Below are positions 8,782 to 18,591 of a stretch of 64,000 bases of DNA, in pieces. The first letter of the stretch is position 1; each line of letters begins with the position of its first letter. The notes below the pieces were generated by a model. That model was not told the origin of the DNA, did not search any database, and saw nothing but the letters and a program-made list of their open reading frames with translations. The position numbers were made by a program, and so were the translations under genes. The stretch is from Granulosicoccus sp963833195 (GTDB lineage Bacteria; Pseudomonadota; Gammaproteobacteria; Granulosicoccales; Granulosicoccaceae): positions 1 to 64,000 of the forward strand of contig CAWHXF010000014.1 in NCBI GenBank assembly GCA_963833195.1, in the 5' to 3' direction.

Positions 8782-10243
8782 GTGACGCCCGACCAGATCG
8801 CCAGCATCGAGCCGAAGGACTTCGACGACGCGCGCGAGCTGATCGGCGAGCTGGTCGATCTGGTGCGCACCCAGCAGAAGCGGATCGAGGATCTCGATGC
8901 GTCGCTGAACGAGCAGCTCGAACGCGCCGGCAAGAGCTCCGGGAACAGCGACCGTCCGCCCTCGTCGGACTCCCTGGCGCAGAAGAACAAGCGCAAGAAG
9001 AAGACCCGCTCCGAGCGCGCCCAGGGGGCCCAGCCTGGACACAAGAAGCACGAGCGCCGTCTGTTCGACGAGCACGAGCTCGATGCCGTCCACGATCACT
9101 ACCCGAGCGGCTCCTGCGGCTGCGGTAGCGATGTCCGCATCGACGACGAGCCCGTGCGCCATCAGGTCTTCGATGTGCCGCCGATCCGCGGCGTCGTCGT
9201 CGAGCACCGGCTTCACCGCGGTCGCTGCCGCGGCTGCGGCAAGCGCCACGTGGGCGCACTGCCGCCGGGCGTGCCCTCGGGCCAGATGGGTCCCGGGCTG
9301 GTTGCACTGATCTCGGTCCTGTCGGGCCAGTACCACTTGTCGACGCGAAAGATCCAGCGTCTGCTCGGCGAGATACTCGGCATCGGGTTCAGCCTCGGCG
9401 CGGTGTCCGAGGCCCAGGGCAAGGCAATCGAGGCGATGGCTGCGCCCTATGTCGACATCGGCCGGCACGTGCGCGCCCAGCCGATCGTGAACGCCGATGA
9501 AACAAGACACTTTCGCGGCGATCAGCTGTTCTGGCTGTGGGTCCTCGCGTGCCCCGAGGCGGCCTGGTTCGTGAGCCATTCCTCGCGCGGCAAGGATGCC
9601 TGCGATCAGCTGCTCGCCGACACGTCGGCGATCGTCGTCACCGACGACTACGTCGGCTACGACCGCGATCCCTGCTGCCCGGCGACAGTTGTGCTGGGCC
9701 CATCTGCTGCGTCACTTCATCGCGGTGTCCGAGCGCTCGGGCAATGCGGGGGACGTCGGTGCCGAGCTCGTCGGCGTGGCCGAGGCGTTGTTCGCCCTGC
9801 GCCGTGAGCTTACCGCAAGCCCGGCACTCGATACCGATACCTGGCGCGCCGCCTCCGAGGCGCTGCGGGTTCGCTGCCGGGCGGCGCTCGAGCGCGGCGC
9901 GCGGCTTCGGCTCGACGGTCGCACGCGCACCCAGTGCCGGCGCTGGCTGGTGCGCGAACCGATGCTCTGGACCCACATGGGCGACCCCGCCATCCCGATC
10001 GACAACAACGCCGCCGAACGAGCACTGCGCCCTTACGTGATCTGGCGAAAGTTGTCCTACGCGGTCCAGTCGCATCGGGGCAACCAGTTCCGCCCCATGG
10101 TGCTATCGATCGTGGCCACGGCGGAGCGACTCGGGCTCAACGCCTACCACTACCTGCGCACCGTCGTGGCCGAGCAGGCGCGCTTCGGGAACGTCAGGAC
10201 GCTGCTGCCGATGTCGGTGCCGGCGCTGCCCGCGCCGGGCTGA
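8782..10243 (+). pseudogene. IS66-family transposase with a single frameshift
   Basis: The first frame starts at GTG 8782 and encodes the IS66 coiled-coil leader, the basic linker, the zinc-ribbon-like CGCGS...CRGCGKRHVGALP segment and the DDE_Tnp_IS66 start (NADETRHFRGDQLFWLW). Around 9673 an extra T breaks the frame at YDRDP. The next frame continues with RRQLCWAHLLRHF and the C-terminus with IDNNAAERALRP and the final YHYLRT. Restoring one base gives a full-length protein of about 486 residues. Neither TnpA nor TnpB is present, so the element is incomplete or of a tnpC-only type. It separates the truncated Tn3 transposase from a damaged YkgJ gene. Exact inverted ends were not resolved. Confidence 0.87.
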
Positions 10244-10265
10244 GGACCGCGGCAGACGCCGGGCG

Positions 10266-10571
10266 TCAGTTCCCCGTCACCGGGCTACGAGCCAGCTGTA
10301 CCGCCGTGAACGGGTACCCGCCTTCCACGTGGAAGGCGCAGCGAGCCGTGCCTGGATGTACCGGTGTGACGACGGCGCCCGCGATGCCGAGCCGCTCGGC
10401 CTCCCACGGACTCACCGGGGCCGGGCCGCAACACGCCGCGCAGCCCTTCAGGCACCGCATCGAGGGAATTTCACGGTAGAGCGACCGGTGTCGCGCCCGA
10501 TGCCCACCGGCCCGGGTCACGGCGTGTGCGTCCGGGCAAGCGTCGATGCCGTGTGGGATATCCGTTGCCAT
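10266..10571 (-). pseudogene. YkgJ-type cysteine-cluster protein remnant
   Basis: The segment LYREIPSMRCLKGCAACCGPAPVS is split here as LYREIPSMRC and LKGCAACCGPAPVS; it matches the start of YkgJ/DUF3109-type zinc- or iron-binding cysteine-cluster proteins. After CAFHVEGG the expected Cys-containing C-terminal half is missing or out of frame and the reading ends within 20 residues. The end lies beside IS66 sequence, so the insertion or later decay truncated it. Start codon uncertain. Confidence 0.55.
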
Positions 10572-10604
10572 GAGCCAGTCTCGGATCGCTTATCGATGGC
10601 TTGC

Positions 10605-11147
10605 TCAGAGCGCCGCGAGCAGGGTCTTCATCGGCAGGAACATCCTCTGGCGCTCGCCGGTCCCGGGAGTGCCGAGCGGCGCGAAGCCCTGGTGGGCGTA
10701 GAAGCGCTCGGCGTCGTCGTCGAGACAATCGACGACCACGGCGAAGCCGCCGATCACCTCGTGCAACGGCACGAGCCTGCGCAGCGCGACGCCGAGCGCG
10801 ATGGCGCCGAAGCCGCGCCCGTGGAAGGCGCGCGCGACCGCGAGCTGGCCGATCACGTAGACGGGCACCGGATAGCGCGGCAGCCGCTTCGCGAGCGCCT
10901 CGGGCAGCTCGCCCCGATCGATGCCGGCGAGCGAGAGGGTGAAGAACGCGATCAGCGGCGCGAGACCCTTCGGCTCTACCGGGGTCCCATCGGCGTCCGG
11001 CAACACCCAGGTGCGGCTGGCGCCCGCCGCCGCGTTCTGCGCCGCGCGCCGGGCCAGGAAGTCGTTCAGCGGCGCACGACCGCAGTCGAATCCGACCCGG
11101 TCGTGACGTGCGGTATCGAGCCGGACGAACGCCGGCGTGTCGGTCAC
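10605..11147 (-). CDS. tacT: GNAT-family toxin of a TacAT toxin-antitoxin pair
   Basis: The protein has 180 residues and the GCN5-acetyltransferase fold typical of TacT/AtaT toxins: FDCGRAPLNDFLARRA near the N-terminus, the acetyl-CoA loop around VARAFHGRGFGAIAL, and a C-terminal FYAHQGFAPLG. These toxins acetylate the amino group of charged aminoacyl-tRNA and stop translation. The GTG start at 11147 overlaps the antitoxin stop (GTGA), so it is translated after the antitoxin. A longer upstream start would lie inside the antitoxin gene. Genes of this kind are often autoregulated by the toxin-antitoxin complex. The copy appears intact. Confidence 0.85.
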   Translation of the reverse strand: MTDTPAFVRLDTARHDRVGFDCGRAPLNDFLARRAAQNAAAGASRTWVLPDADGTPVEPKGLAPLIAFFTLSLAGIDRGELPEALAKRLPRYPVPVYVIGQLAVARAFHGRGFGAIALGVALRRLVPLHEVIGGFAVVVDCLDDDAERFYAHQGFAPLGTPGTGERQRMFLPMKTLLAAL

Positions 11148-11434
11148 TCCGCGGCGTAGTCGGCGGATCGCTCGAGGGTGCGTCGCAGCGCCGCGCTCGG
11201 CGCCGCAGGGGCATCGCACGCGGCGATGAAGGCGTCGAACGTGGCCGGGTCCAGGCGGATCCGGTCGGCCGCCGTGGCGCGCTCCTCGAGCACGATCCGG
11301 GCGCGCTGCTCGGCGGCGCGGCGCACGAAGTCGGAGACCGAGCGTCCGTCGAACTCGGCAGCCTGCTCGATCAGGCGCTTCGCCTCGCTCGGCATGCGCA
11401 CGCCCAGCCGCTCCTCGCTCATCGTGATGGCCAT
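11144..11434 (-). CDS. tacA: DUF1778 (TacA-type) antitoxin
   Basis: The protein has 96 residues and a ribbon-helix-helix N-terminus (ERLGVRMPSEAKRLIEQAAEF, here split as ERLGVRMPSEAK and RLIEQAAEF) followed by SVSDFVRRAAEQRA, characteristic of DUF1778 antitoxins. Its C-terminal tail (residues 60-96) would wrap around and block the acetyltransferase active site. It is immediately upstream of, and overlaps, the GNAT toxin. The start is an ATG at 11434 (MAITMSEE); MSEE a few codons later is an alternative. The pair lies between decayed Tn3 transposase and resolvase pieces and may be former transposon cargo. Confidence 0.87.
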   Translation of the reverse strand: MAITMSEERLGVRMPSEAKRLIEQAAEFDGRSVSDFVRRAAEQRARIVLEERATAADRIRLDPATFDAFIAACDAPAAPSAALRRTLERSADYAAE

Positions 11435-11889
11435 GTCGACTCCGGTGTTCGTACTACCAATGTACGTACAGAGTGAGTCGTATCGGCCGTGAAGTCAACG
11501 AACTTGAACTTGCCGTGCTGACGGCACGGCGCTCCGCCCCCCGGGCGGTGGTCCGGCAGCTGGGTACGGACCCTGCCGCAGGGTGCCGACGTGCACCTCG
11601 ACCACATCGCTCGTGGAAGGGTGAGCAGCGCGTGCGCCATCGCCCTTGCGTGTAGAGCAAGTGCGCGAACCGGTGTGCTGCTGGAGACCTGCGTCATCAC
11701 CGCGAGAAATGCCTCGGTGGGCGCGACCGCGATGAGCACAGGGGCTTCTTGTTGGACCGGGAGTCGCTCGACGAGACCACCCGAGGCCAATACGCCTGCG
11801 AAGGACGGCATAGCCACCAGAGCGGCTCCGCCCGAGCGACATCGTCGTGCACAAGACTCACCGCTCCCGTCTCCCCTCCCTCTCCTCTG
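11435..11889. other. Non-coding stretch between the antitoxin and a resolvase remnant
   Basis: No conserved reading frame was recognised in these 455 bp. A frame continuing from the resolvase start stays open through it but shows no resolvase features. The antitoxin promoter and operator must lie at the left end, where GTACTACCAATGTACGTAC near 11450-11468 contains a GTAC-based inverted repeat that could be an operator. Confidence 0.35.
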
Positions 11890-12048
11890 TCGGGGCGCGG
11901 GGGCGGGGTTGAGTAGCGCCGCGAGCCGGGGTCGGTCCCGGACGTGGCTGCCGATCGTGTCGACGAAGCGGCGCTCGAGGGTCACGCCGTCGAGCTGGGG
12001 CTCGGTGTCCTGCCCGCCCGTGGAGACCCGCAGGAACCCGAAGTCCAT
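11890..12048 (-). pseudogene. Serine resolvase remnant (Tn3 TnpR-like N-terminus)
   Basis: The start MDFGFLRVSTGGQDTEPQLD matches the catalytic N-terminus of Tn3-type resolvases, including the active-site Ser in RVSTGGQ. It continues with LERRFVDTIGSHVRDRPRLAALL. After about 50 residues similarity stops and no DNA-binding domain follows. It is in the opposite orientation to the Tn3 transposase remnant at 6570-8720 and may derive from the same element. Confidence 0.65.
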
Positions 12049-12054
12049 CCGCTC

Positions 12055-12282
12055 GACATCGTCTATCGATCACGCGGCGATGTGCGGACGGCCCAGCGCA
12101 TCCTGCCGCTGTCGATGGTGTACGCCGACAAGGCGATCATGCTGCTCGCCTGGTGCACGCTCCACCACGACTTCCGGATGTTCCGCGCGCCGTGCATCGT
12201 CGAGCTGACCGTGACGCCGGAGAGCTTCAGGCCGCGCCGGGTCGCCCTGCTGCGCGAGTACCTGCAGCGGCTGTCCGGCTGA
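12055..12282 (+). pseudogene. WYL-domain transcriptional regulator, C-terminal remnant
   Basis: The readable segment VRTAQRILPLSMVYADKAIM then LLAWCTLHHDFRMFR and a final RRVALLREYL resembles the WYL/C-terminal region of YafY/DeoR-type regulators. The helix-turn-helix N-terminus is missing because resolvase sequence lies immediately upstream. Only about 75 codons remain, ending in TGA at 12282. No function is expected. Confidence 0.6.
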
Positions 12283-12519
12283 CTACCGGGTGCGGGGAGC
12301 GCTCAATGGTGAACAGTGCGTGTGCAAGTCACCGGAGGCGTCGCGCAGATCCATGGCCATGTCGGCATCGGCGTGCACTTCGCGGAGGCACCTGTCGACG
12401 CTATCGCCGCCGGCACTATCCACGCTTGCCATGCTGCCCGGTTATGCGCAATCGACACGACACAGCGAACGGCAGACAACGACGTGGTGAGCAGATCCGG
12501 GCACGCCTGGCAACGCTCG

Positions 12520-13572
<1,053 letters not shown>

Positions 13573-13785
13573 CGTTGCGGGATCCGTGAGATATGGATAG
13601 GGAGAAGGGTTTCGAGCGCCGCACTCGGCATGCCCCCGGGAAGCGGTGCGAGCCGGGACGAGATTGTGATCGGCAAGCCGGGGAGGTTGGCACGACGTTC
13701 TTCGAGGAACGCGTGCAGCGCAGCGGACATCACGGATTTTCCCGGTTCGCCGGCAGTGGCGGACCAGGGCACGACGACCCATCGA

Positions 13786-13919
13786 ACGCCGTCGAGGACT
13801 TCGACGGGCGCCGAGCCCGGACCGGTGCGGCTACTGCTGCCGGATCGCCGACGCCGACGCGGTCAGTCCACGGCCTTCGCGCGCTCGTCGGCGAGCGCCG
13901 CGAGCAGGCGGTCCAGTTC
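13786..13919. repeat. Direct repeat copy 1: duplicated transaldolase 3' end
   Basis: These about 134 bp match 14500-14633 at an offset of 714 bp, with scattered substitutions. Shared blocks include ACGCCGTCGAGGACT, GGGCGCCGAGCCCGGACCG, GCTGCCGGATCGCC and GACGCGGTCAG. The second copy contains the last codons and stop of the transaldolase gene, so this copy is a diverged duplicate of that gene's 3' end plus downstream flank, lying upstream of the aldolase gene. Confidence 0.75.
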
Positions 13920-14067
13920 GAGGGCTGCGCTCGGCGCATCGAGCCGTAGCGTAGGTGCCGGACCCACTCGGCGAGACGGCCGCGTCGACACCGGTACCTA
14001 CGGTCGCGTATTCAGGCTTCCACCGACGACCGCCACCCCAGTAGCGGCCCGTCAGTGAACCCCGAGA

Positions 14068-14301
14068 TCACGCCGAGCGGACCGTCTGCGGGTTGTTGCG
14101 CGCAGCCGTGCGCGTGACGATGGCGGCGATGGAACGCGCGAGTGCCAGAGCGCAAGCCTCGTGATCACGGACCGCGCGATCGCAGGCGGTTCTGTTCGCC
14201 TTGGAGAGACCGGCGACGAGGCCGAGGGCGGAGGCGGCCGCGTCGGCCTCGACGAACTCGGCGACATCGAGGACGGTGTCGTCGGAAAGGTGCACGAGCA
14301 T
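14068..14301 (-). CDS. Possible small hypothetical protein
   Basis: A 77-residue frame starts MLVHLSDDTVLDVAEF and is Ala-rich with plausible helices. A longer start at 14376 is possible. It lies between the two repeat copies with no recognised family. The opposite strand is also open. Weak call. Confidence 0.3.
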   Translation of the reverse strand: MLVHLSDDTVLDVAEFVEADAAASALGLVAGLSKANRTACDRAVRDHEACALALARSIAAIVTRTAARNNPQTVRSA

Positions 14302-14499
14302 GACGAAGGCCTGACGATGCGGCGGCACAACAGTATGGGCGGGCGCTTGCTCACGTTGCGCGGGCCGGTCAAACATGCTAGCCGAGGGAACGGACCGTCA
14401 CGATCGCCGGACCATCGGCATCCCGGTCCCGCTCGTTGACGATGGACTCGTCCGAGGCGTACTGGCCAGCACACGGTGCGTGGCACAACGGCCCGTCGC

Positions 14500-14633
14500 A
14501 CGCCGTCGAGGACTTCGATGGGCGCCGAGCCCGGACCGATGCGGCTACCGCTGCCGGATCGCCGGCGCCGACGCGGTCAGCCCGAGACCTTCGCACGCTC
14601 CTCGGCGAGCGCCACGAGCAGCCGGTCGAAGGC
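14500..14633. repeat. Direct repeat copy 2 (spans the transaldolase stop)
   Basis: This is the partner of 13786-13919. It covers the final 19 codons of transaldolase and about 75 bp downstream. The presence of the real gene end here shows that this is the parent copy. Confidence 0.75.
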
Positions 14634-15698
14634 ACCGGCGAACGAGTCGATGCCGTCGGCCTCGAGTGTCGCCGCGATCTGCCCCAGATCGATCCCGAGC
14701 TCGCCCAGCGCATCGAGAGTGGCCTGCGCCTCGTCGAGGCCGTGCCCGAGCCGCGCCTCTGCGGTGCCGTGATCCCGAAACGCCGCGAGCGTCTTCGGCG
14801 GCAGCGTGTTCACGGTGTGCGGGCCGATCAGCTCCTCGACGTAGACGATGTCCGAGTAGGCCGGGTTCTTCGATCCGGTACTCGCCCACAGCAGCCGCTG
14901 GGGGTTGGCACCGTCCGCCTTCAACGCCTCGAACCGGGTGCCACCGAAGAGATCCAGATAGTGCGCGTAGGCGACCTTCGCGTTGGCGATCGCGACCTTG
15001 CCGAGCAACGCCTTCGCCTCCGGCGAGCCGTTCGATTCGAGGGCGGCATCCACCGCCGCGTCGACGCGGCTGACGAAGAAGCTCGCCACCGAGTTCAGCC
15101 TCGAGATATCGTGGCCGTCCGCCTGGCGACGCTCGAGCCCGCGGATCCAGGCCTCGGCAATCTCGCGGTAGCGCGGCACGTCGAACAGCAGCGTGACGTT
15201 GACGTTGATGCCGCGCGCGACGATCTCCTCGAACGCGACCACCCCGGCGACGGTGCCGGGCACCTTGATCATCAGGTTCGGCCGGTCGACACGGGCGGCG
15301 AGCTCGACGGCCATGGCCACCGTGCCGTCCGCGTCGTGGACGAGCCCGGGCACGACCTCGAGGCTGACCATTCCGTCGAGCCCGCCGGTGGCCTCCCACG
15401 TATCGCGGAACACGTCGGCGGCGCCGCGGATGTCCTCGATCGCCAGGTGCTCGAAGAGCTCGACCCCCGTGGCGTCGGGGTAGTGCTCCAGCAGCCGCGC
15501 GAGGTGCTCGTCGTACTCGTCGGTCTGCGCGATCGCCTGCTCGAAGATCGAGGGATTGCTCGTCAGGCCCATGATCCGGTCCTCCCGGATCAGGCGCTGC
15601 AGCTCGCCGTCGAGCAGACTCTTCTGGATGAAGTCGAGCCACAGGCTCTGGCCCGCGGCGTGCACCTGGACCAACGCGTTGGAGGGATCGGGGGACAT
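14577..15698 (-). CDS. tal: Transaldolase
   Basis: The protein has 373 residues, the size of the Tal family found in actinobacteria and many proteobacteria. Signatures are LTSNPSIFEQAI, the Schiff-base lysine segment PNLMIKVPGT, GINVNVTLLFDVPRY, SVASFFVSRVD and the phosphate-binding WASTGSKNP. It transfers a dihydroxyacetone unit between sedoheptulose 7-phosphate and glyceraldehyde 3-phosphate in the non-oxidative pentose phosphate pathway. The ATG at 15698 (MSPDPSNALVQVH) fits the family start; an upstream open extension is Arg-rich and unlikely. It stands alone with a 900-bp upstream region. Its 3' end was duplicated toward the aldolase gene. Confidence 0.93.
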   Translation of the reverse strand: MSPDPSNALVQVHAAGQSLWLDFIQKSLLDGELQRLIREDRIMGLTSNPSIFEQAIAQTDEYDEHLARLLEHYPDATGVELFEHLAIEDIRGAADVFRDTWEATGGLDGMVSLEVVPGLVHDADGTVAMAVELAARVDRPNLMIKVPGTVAGVVAFEEIVARGINVNVTLLFDVPRYREIAEAWIRGLERRQADGHDISRLNSVASFFVSRVDAAVDAALESNGSPEAKALLGKVAIANAKVAYAHYLDLFGGTRFEALKADGANPQRLLWASTGSKNPAYSDIVYVEELIGPHTVNTLPPKTLAAFRDHGTAEARLGHGLDEAQATLDALGELGIDLGQIAATLEADGIDSFAGAFDRLLVALAEERAKVSG

Positions 15699-16601
15699 CG
15701 GACGAGGTTCTCGAAAAGGGCGGTGGCGGCACACGCTGCCGCGACGGTTCGACGACCCTTGTCCCCGTCGACGAGACGATCGGACATCGACGTCCGAGCG
15801 CCGCCGCGCCGGTCGCCGGCAGACGGACAACACCCCGTGAATGAACCGGTGCGGCGCGAGATGGAACTACGGGATCGCTGCCACGCGAAGCGTCTTCCCG
15901 CCCCGTCGCGTCGATCGATGCAAGACGCATCGGCATGCGTCGACAGTGCGAGCGACCGATCGTTCGGACAATCAGGTCGGCGCGCGCCGCGTCCGAACAC
16001 ATCGGGACGCGCACCGCCGGCGGAACGGAGATTCTCGATCCGCTCGATCGACGTGCTGCCGCCCGGGACCGGGTCGCCCGCTTCCCGATCGATGTCACCG
16101 ACGATATCGATCTTGCGCATCGGGCAACCGCGCTCGACGAGGCCCGGAACCGGACCGACACCGACGACGATTCCCTTGCGCCGACCGACGTGCCGGCACC
16201 GGATCGGGCTCTGTCGCGGTGAGACGGGCTTCGGCGGCACCGCGACGAGGCGGTGTCGCCCGCGAATTCTTCCGCTCCCGGGCATCAAGCTCCGGCCCGC
16301 CTGCGCTCGCCTCGTCGCGCAGTGCCGAATGAATCATCGGCCGATCATCGGCCGATCTCCCGTCCGGACGGCCATTGGTGAGCGATGCTCACGATCTCGA
16401 TACGCTGCCTGCGCGCGGGCCCCGGCACGATGCGCCCGGATGCGCGGGGCTTGACGCACCGCGCCCCACCGAACAATCCTGCCGACAGGGCGATCGCCCT
16501 CCCGGTGGCGCCCATGGGTCGGTTTCCGGGACGGCGCACCGACCGCTGCATCGCTCGAACCCCCTTCCCGGGCTCGTCCCGTCCGCCGTGACCTTGCCGC
16601 C
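15699..16601. other. Long intergenic region with one weak open frame
   Basis: These roughly 900 bp are rich in CGATCG-type palindromes and include two adjacent ATCGGCCGAT palindromes at about 16338-16362. A plus-strand frame ending at 16222 (GTEILDPLDRRAAARD... DDDSLAPTDVPAPDRALSR) has coding-like third positions and an acidic tail, but no recognised family or good start. The transaldolase promoter should lie near the left end. Nothing else is supported. Confidence 0.35.
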
Positions 16602-16997
16602 GTGAACCCCGCCACTGAGCTGGCCGCGCTCGATGCGCTGCTCGGACCCGATCTACTCAACACGCTCGATCGGTTCGAGGCCGCACACGGTGTCGCGGCG
16701 CCCGATGGTCGCGACCGCTTCGTTCCCGCTCACGACCTTGCGCTGTTGCTGTTCCTGCGCTGTCGTCATTGCCCGAACACCCTTGCCGGGCTCGACCGCT
16801 TTCTCGGCCCGGAGCTGGCAGGGGCACTCGATGCGTTCGAGCGTGCCGCCGATCGGGTTTGCCGGCGTGACATCGTCTCGCGCGAGAACGAGAACGTCCG
16901 GCGTCTCGTCCGGGCACGGGAGCGGTGGGACGCCGACGCGCTGCGCATTGCCGAGGCGCTCGCCAGAGCCCGGGTGTGCCTGATGCTCTCCCGATAG
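16602..16997 (+). CDS. Hypothetical 131-aa protein
   Basis: A GTG-started frame reads MNPATELAALDALLGPDLLN and continues with ALLLFLRCRHCPNTLAGLDRF and a helical Arg/Glu-rich C-terminus. Soluble, no signal peptide, no recognised domain. It is isolated between a long intergenic region and a degenerate stretch. It could be a remnant of a transposase-like gene, but nothing shows this. Confidence 0.35.
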   Translation: MNPATELAALDALLGPDLLNTLDRFEAAHGVAAPDGRDRFVPAHDLALLLFLRCRHCPNTLAGLDRFLGPELAGALDAFERAADRVCRRDIVSRENENVRRLVRARERWDADALRIAEALARARVCLMLSR

Positions 16998-17414
16998 GTC
17001 CGTCAGGCCTGTCGCCGTGGGCTGTGGGCCTCGCCACGTGGCGCCCGGTAGATCACCGGCCGGCCCGGACGTCAGGCGCTCGCCTGCCCGGTCGGACACG
17101 GGCGCTCGAACACGTCGAGTCGACAGTGCACCACGACGCCCCCGATGCGATCCGGACCTGGTCGGCGCGCCGATTCGTCAGTGCGTCGAGGGTGAACACG
17201 AGCAAGCCGAGCTTCCTCGCCATCGAGATCGATGCCCGCATCGGTCCTGTCCAGCCACGGTGCACGCCGGGCTCGAGGGGACCGGCAGCGAGCCCGGCGA
17301 GCGCGTCGATCTCGAAGCACGGACCCGGAGATCGTGTCCAGGATCGGCACGCTCGCGACGGCCGAACGCGCGCCCGGTGTCGGGCAGCCACGCTCAGGTG
17401 GCCAGGTCCCGGTC
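16998..17414. other. Degenerate stretch after the hypothetical gene
   Basis: No conserved reading was found. A minus-strand frame continuing past the amine oxidase remnant is open but no longer resembles the family. It is probably the scar of the deletion that removed the rest of that gene. Confidence 0.35.
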
Positions 17415-17949
17415 CGGCCAGCCGCGCATCCGGTTCGAAGTCCGAGTAGACCTCGCGCAGCCGCTGCGGCTTGCCGCCGAACGCATCCTTCGCGTGCAGG
17501 TAGGCGTTGAAGTTGATCTGCTGGAACGTCTGCAGGGGAACGCCCAGCCGCTTGCAGTAGTCGAGCACGGCATGGTGATGGTAGGGGATGCGCCAGGGGC
17601 CGGGATTGATGTACAGCCCCTCGTCGAAGCCGCACTCCTGCTCGTACCCGCCGAGCTCGGTGTAGGCGTCCCCGCCGCGCAGCGACCAGCAGCGACCGCC
17701 GGAGCGCGCCTGGTACTCCAGCAGCTTCACGTCGTAGCCCACCTGCCGAAGCTCGAGGGCCGCGGACATGCCGGCGACGCCGGCCCCGAGGATCAGCACC
17801 GAGGTGCCCTTCGGGTCCCCCTGCAGGTCGGGCGGTCCGTCGTAGCGCGACGCCCGGGCCACGCCGATGTCGGTCATGGTCTTGAGCATCACGCCGGCAC
17901 CGGCGACGGCGCCGAGTCTCGTGGGTACTTCCCGGCGGGTCAGGTTCAT
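17415..17949 (-). pseudogene. Flavin amine oxidase, N-terminal remnant
   Basis: The start has a twin-arginine-like leader (MNLTRREVPTRLGAVAGAG), then the FAD-binding Rossmann motif (VLILGAGVAGMSAALELR), the second-strand KLLEYQARSGGRCWSLRGGD and NPGPWRIPYHHHAVLDYC. It closely resembles the first 200 residues of the intact paralogue at 31019-32620 (there NPGPWRLPAHHFAVFDYC). After SDFEPDARLAG the similarity ends, so two thirds of the enzyme, including the substrate and C-terminal FAD segments, are gone. Not expected to be functional. Confidence 0.8.
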
Positions 17950-18078
17950 CGCGTACGCTCCGTTCGTCCAGATGGGGCAGGCATGGACCGATCATCCGGA
18001 GGGACGATCGGCGCCGCCATGCCGGAATCCGGAACGCCACGTTCCGCGGGTGGACCGACTCGTCGGGGCGTACGGCCC

Positions 18079-18480
18079 TCAGTTCCCGAGATACGTGCTG
18101 TAGCCGAAGCCGCTCACGACGACCGGCACGTGGTGGTGGCGCTCGGCGTCGTGCACCTCGAAGTCGACGACGATCTCCGGGAAGAACGTGTCGTCGCGTC
18201 CCGAGAAGCCGTCGTAGCCCGACAGGTCGAAGGTCAGGCGGTACGCGCCGGGCTCCACGTCGATGCCGAACTCCTCCACGCGGCCGTTGTCCTGGGTCTG
18301 CGCGCTGCCGACCTCGCTCCAGTCACCGTCCATCTCGCGCTCGAGCGTGACGGGGATGCCCGACGCGCCGACACCGTTTGAGATGTCGAGCACGTGCGTG
18401 GAGATGTCCTCCGCCATGACGATGAAGGGTGCGGTCGACAATGCGACGGCGGCGACGAGGTGACGTAGGCTGATGCTCAT
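18079..18480 (-). CDS. Periplasmic 5-hydroxyisourate hydrolase (transthyretin-like)
   Basis: The protein has 133 residues. Residues 1-23 form a signal peptide (LRHLVAAVALSTAPFIVMA). The mature part opens ISTHVLDISNGVGASGIPVTLE, split here as ISTHVLDISNG and VGASGIPVTLE, with the catalytic-family His. Later come FFPEIVVDF and HHHVPVVVSGFGYSTYLGN; the family usually ends YRGS, so the C-terminal tetrapeptide is altered (YLGN). The enzyme hydrolyses 5-hydroxyisourate from urate oxidation. The exported form suggests periplasmic purine breakdown or a diverged role. It starts at the ATG at 18480 and shares a divergent promoter region with the antiporter gene. Confidence 0.85.
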   Translation of the reverse strand: MSISLRHLVAAVALSTAPFIVMAEDISTHVLDISNGVGASGIPVTLEREMDGDWSEVGSAQTQDNGRVEEFGIDVEPGAYRLTFDLSGYDGFSGRDDTFFPEIVVDFEVHDAERHHHVPVVVSGFGYSTYLGN

Positions 18481-18591
18481 GATCCCGGGTATCGGCGTTG
18501 GCGAGGTCGAACGACCCCGTGGGAACAGTGTGGGATCGGGCGAGGTTGGCGACACGGTTGCCGACAGTTTTGTAAACAACCGAGGTTCCGC

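Noticed and set aside
7048..9579. An 843-codon minus-strand frame opposite the Tn3 and IS66 genes
   Set aside because: It is a shadow of two transposases; no conserved motif.
8740..10265. Exact IS66 ends (GTAAGC-type start near 8751)
   Set aside because: A GTAAGC occurs at 8751, but a matching inverted end on the right could not be established by eye.
16602..16997. Assignment of the 131-aa protein to a transposase family
   Set aside because: Only general helical character and isolation suggest it; no catalytic or family motif is visible.
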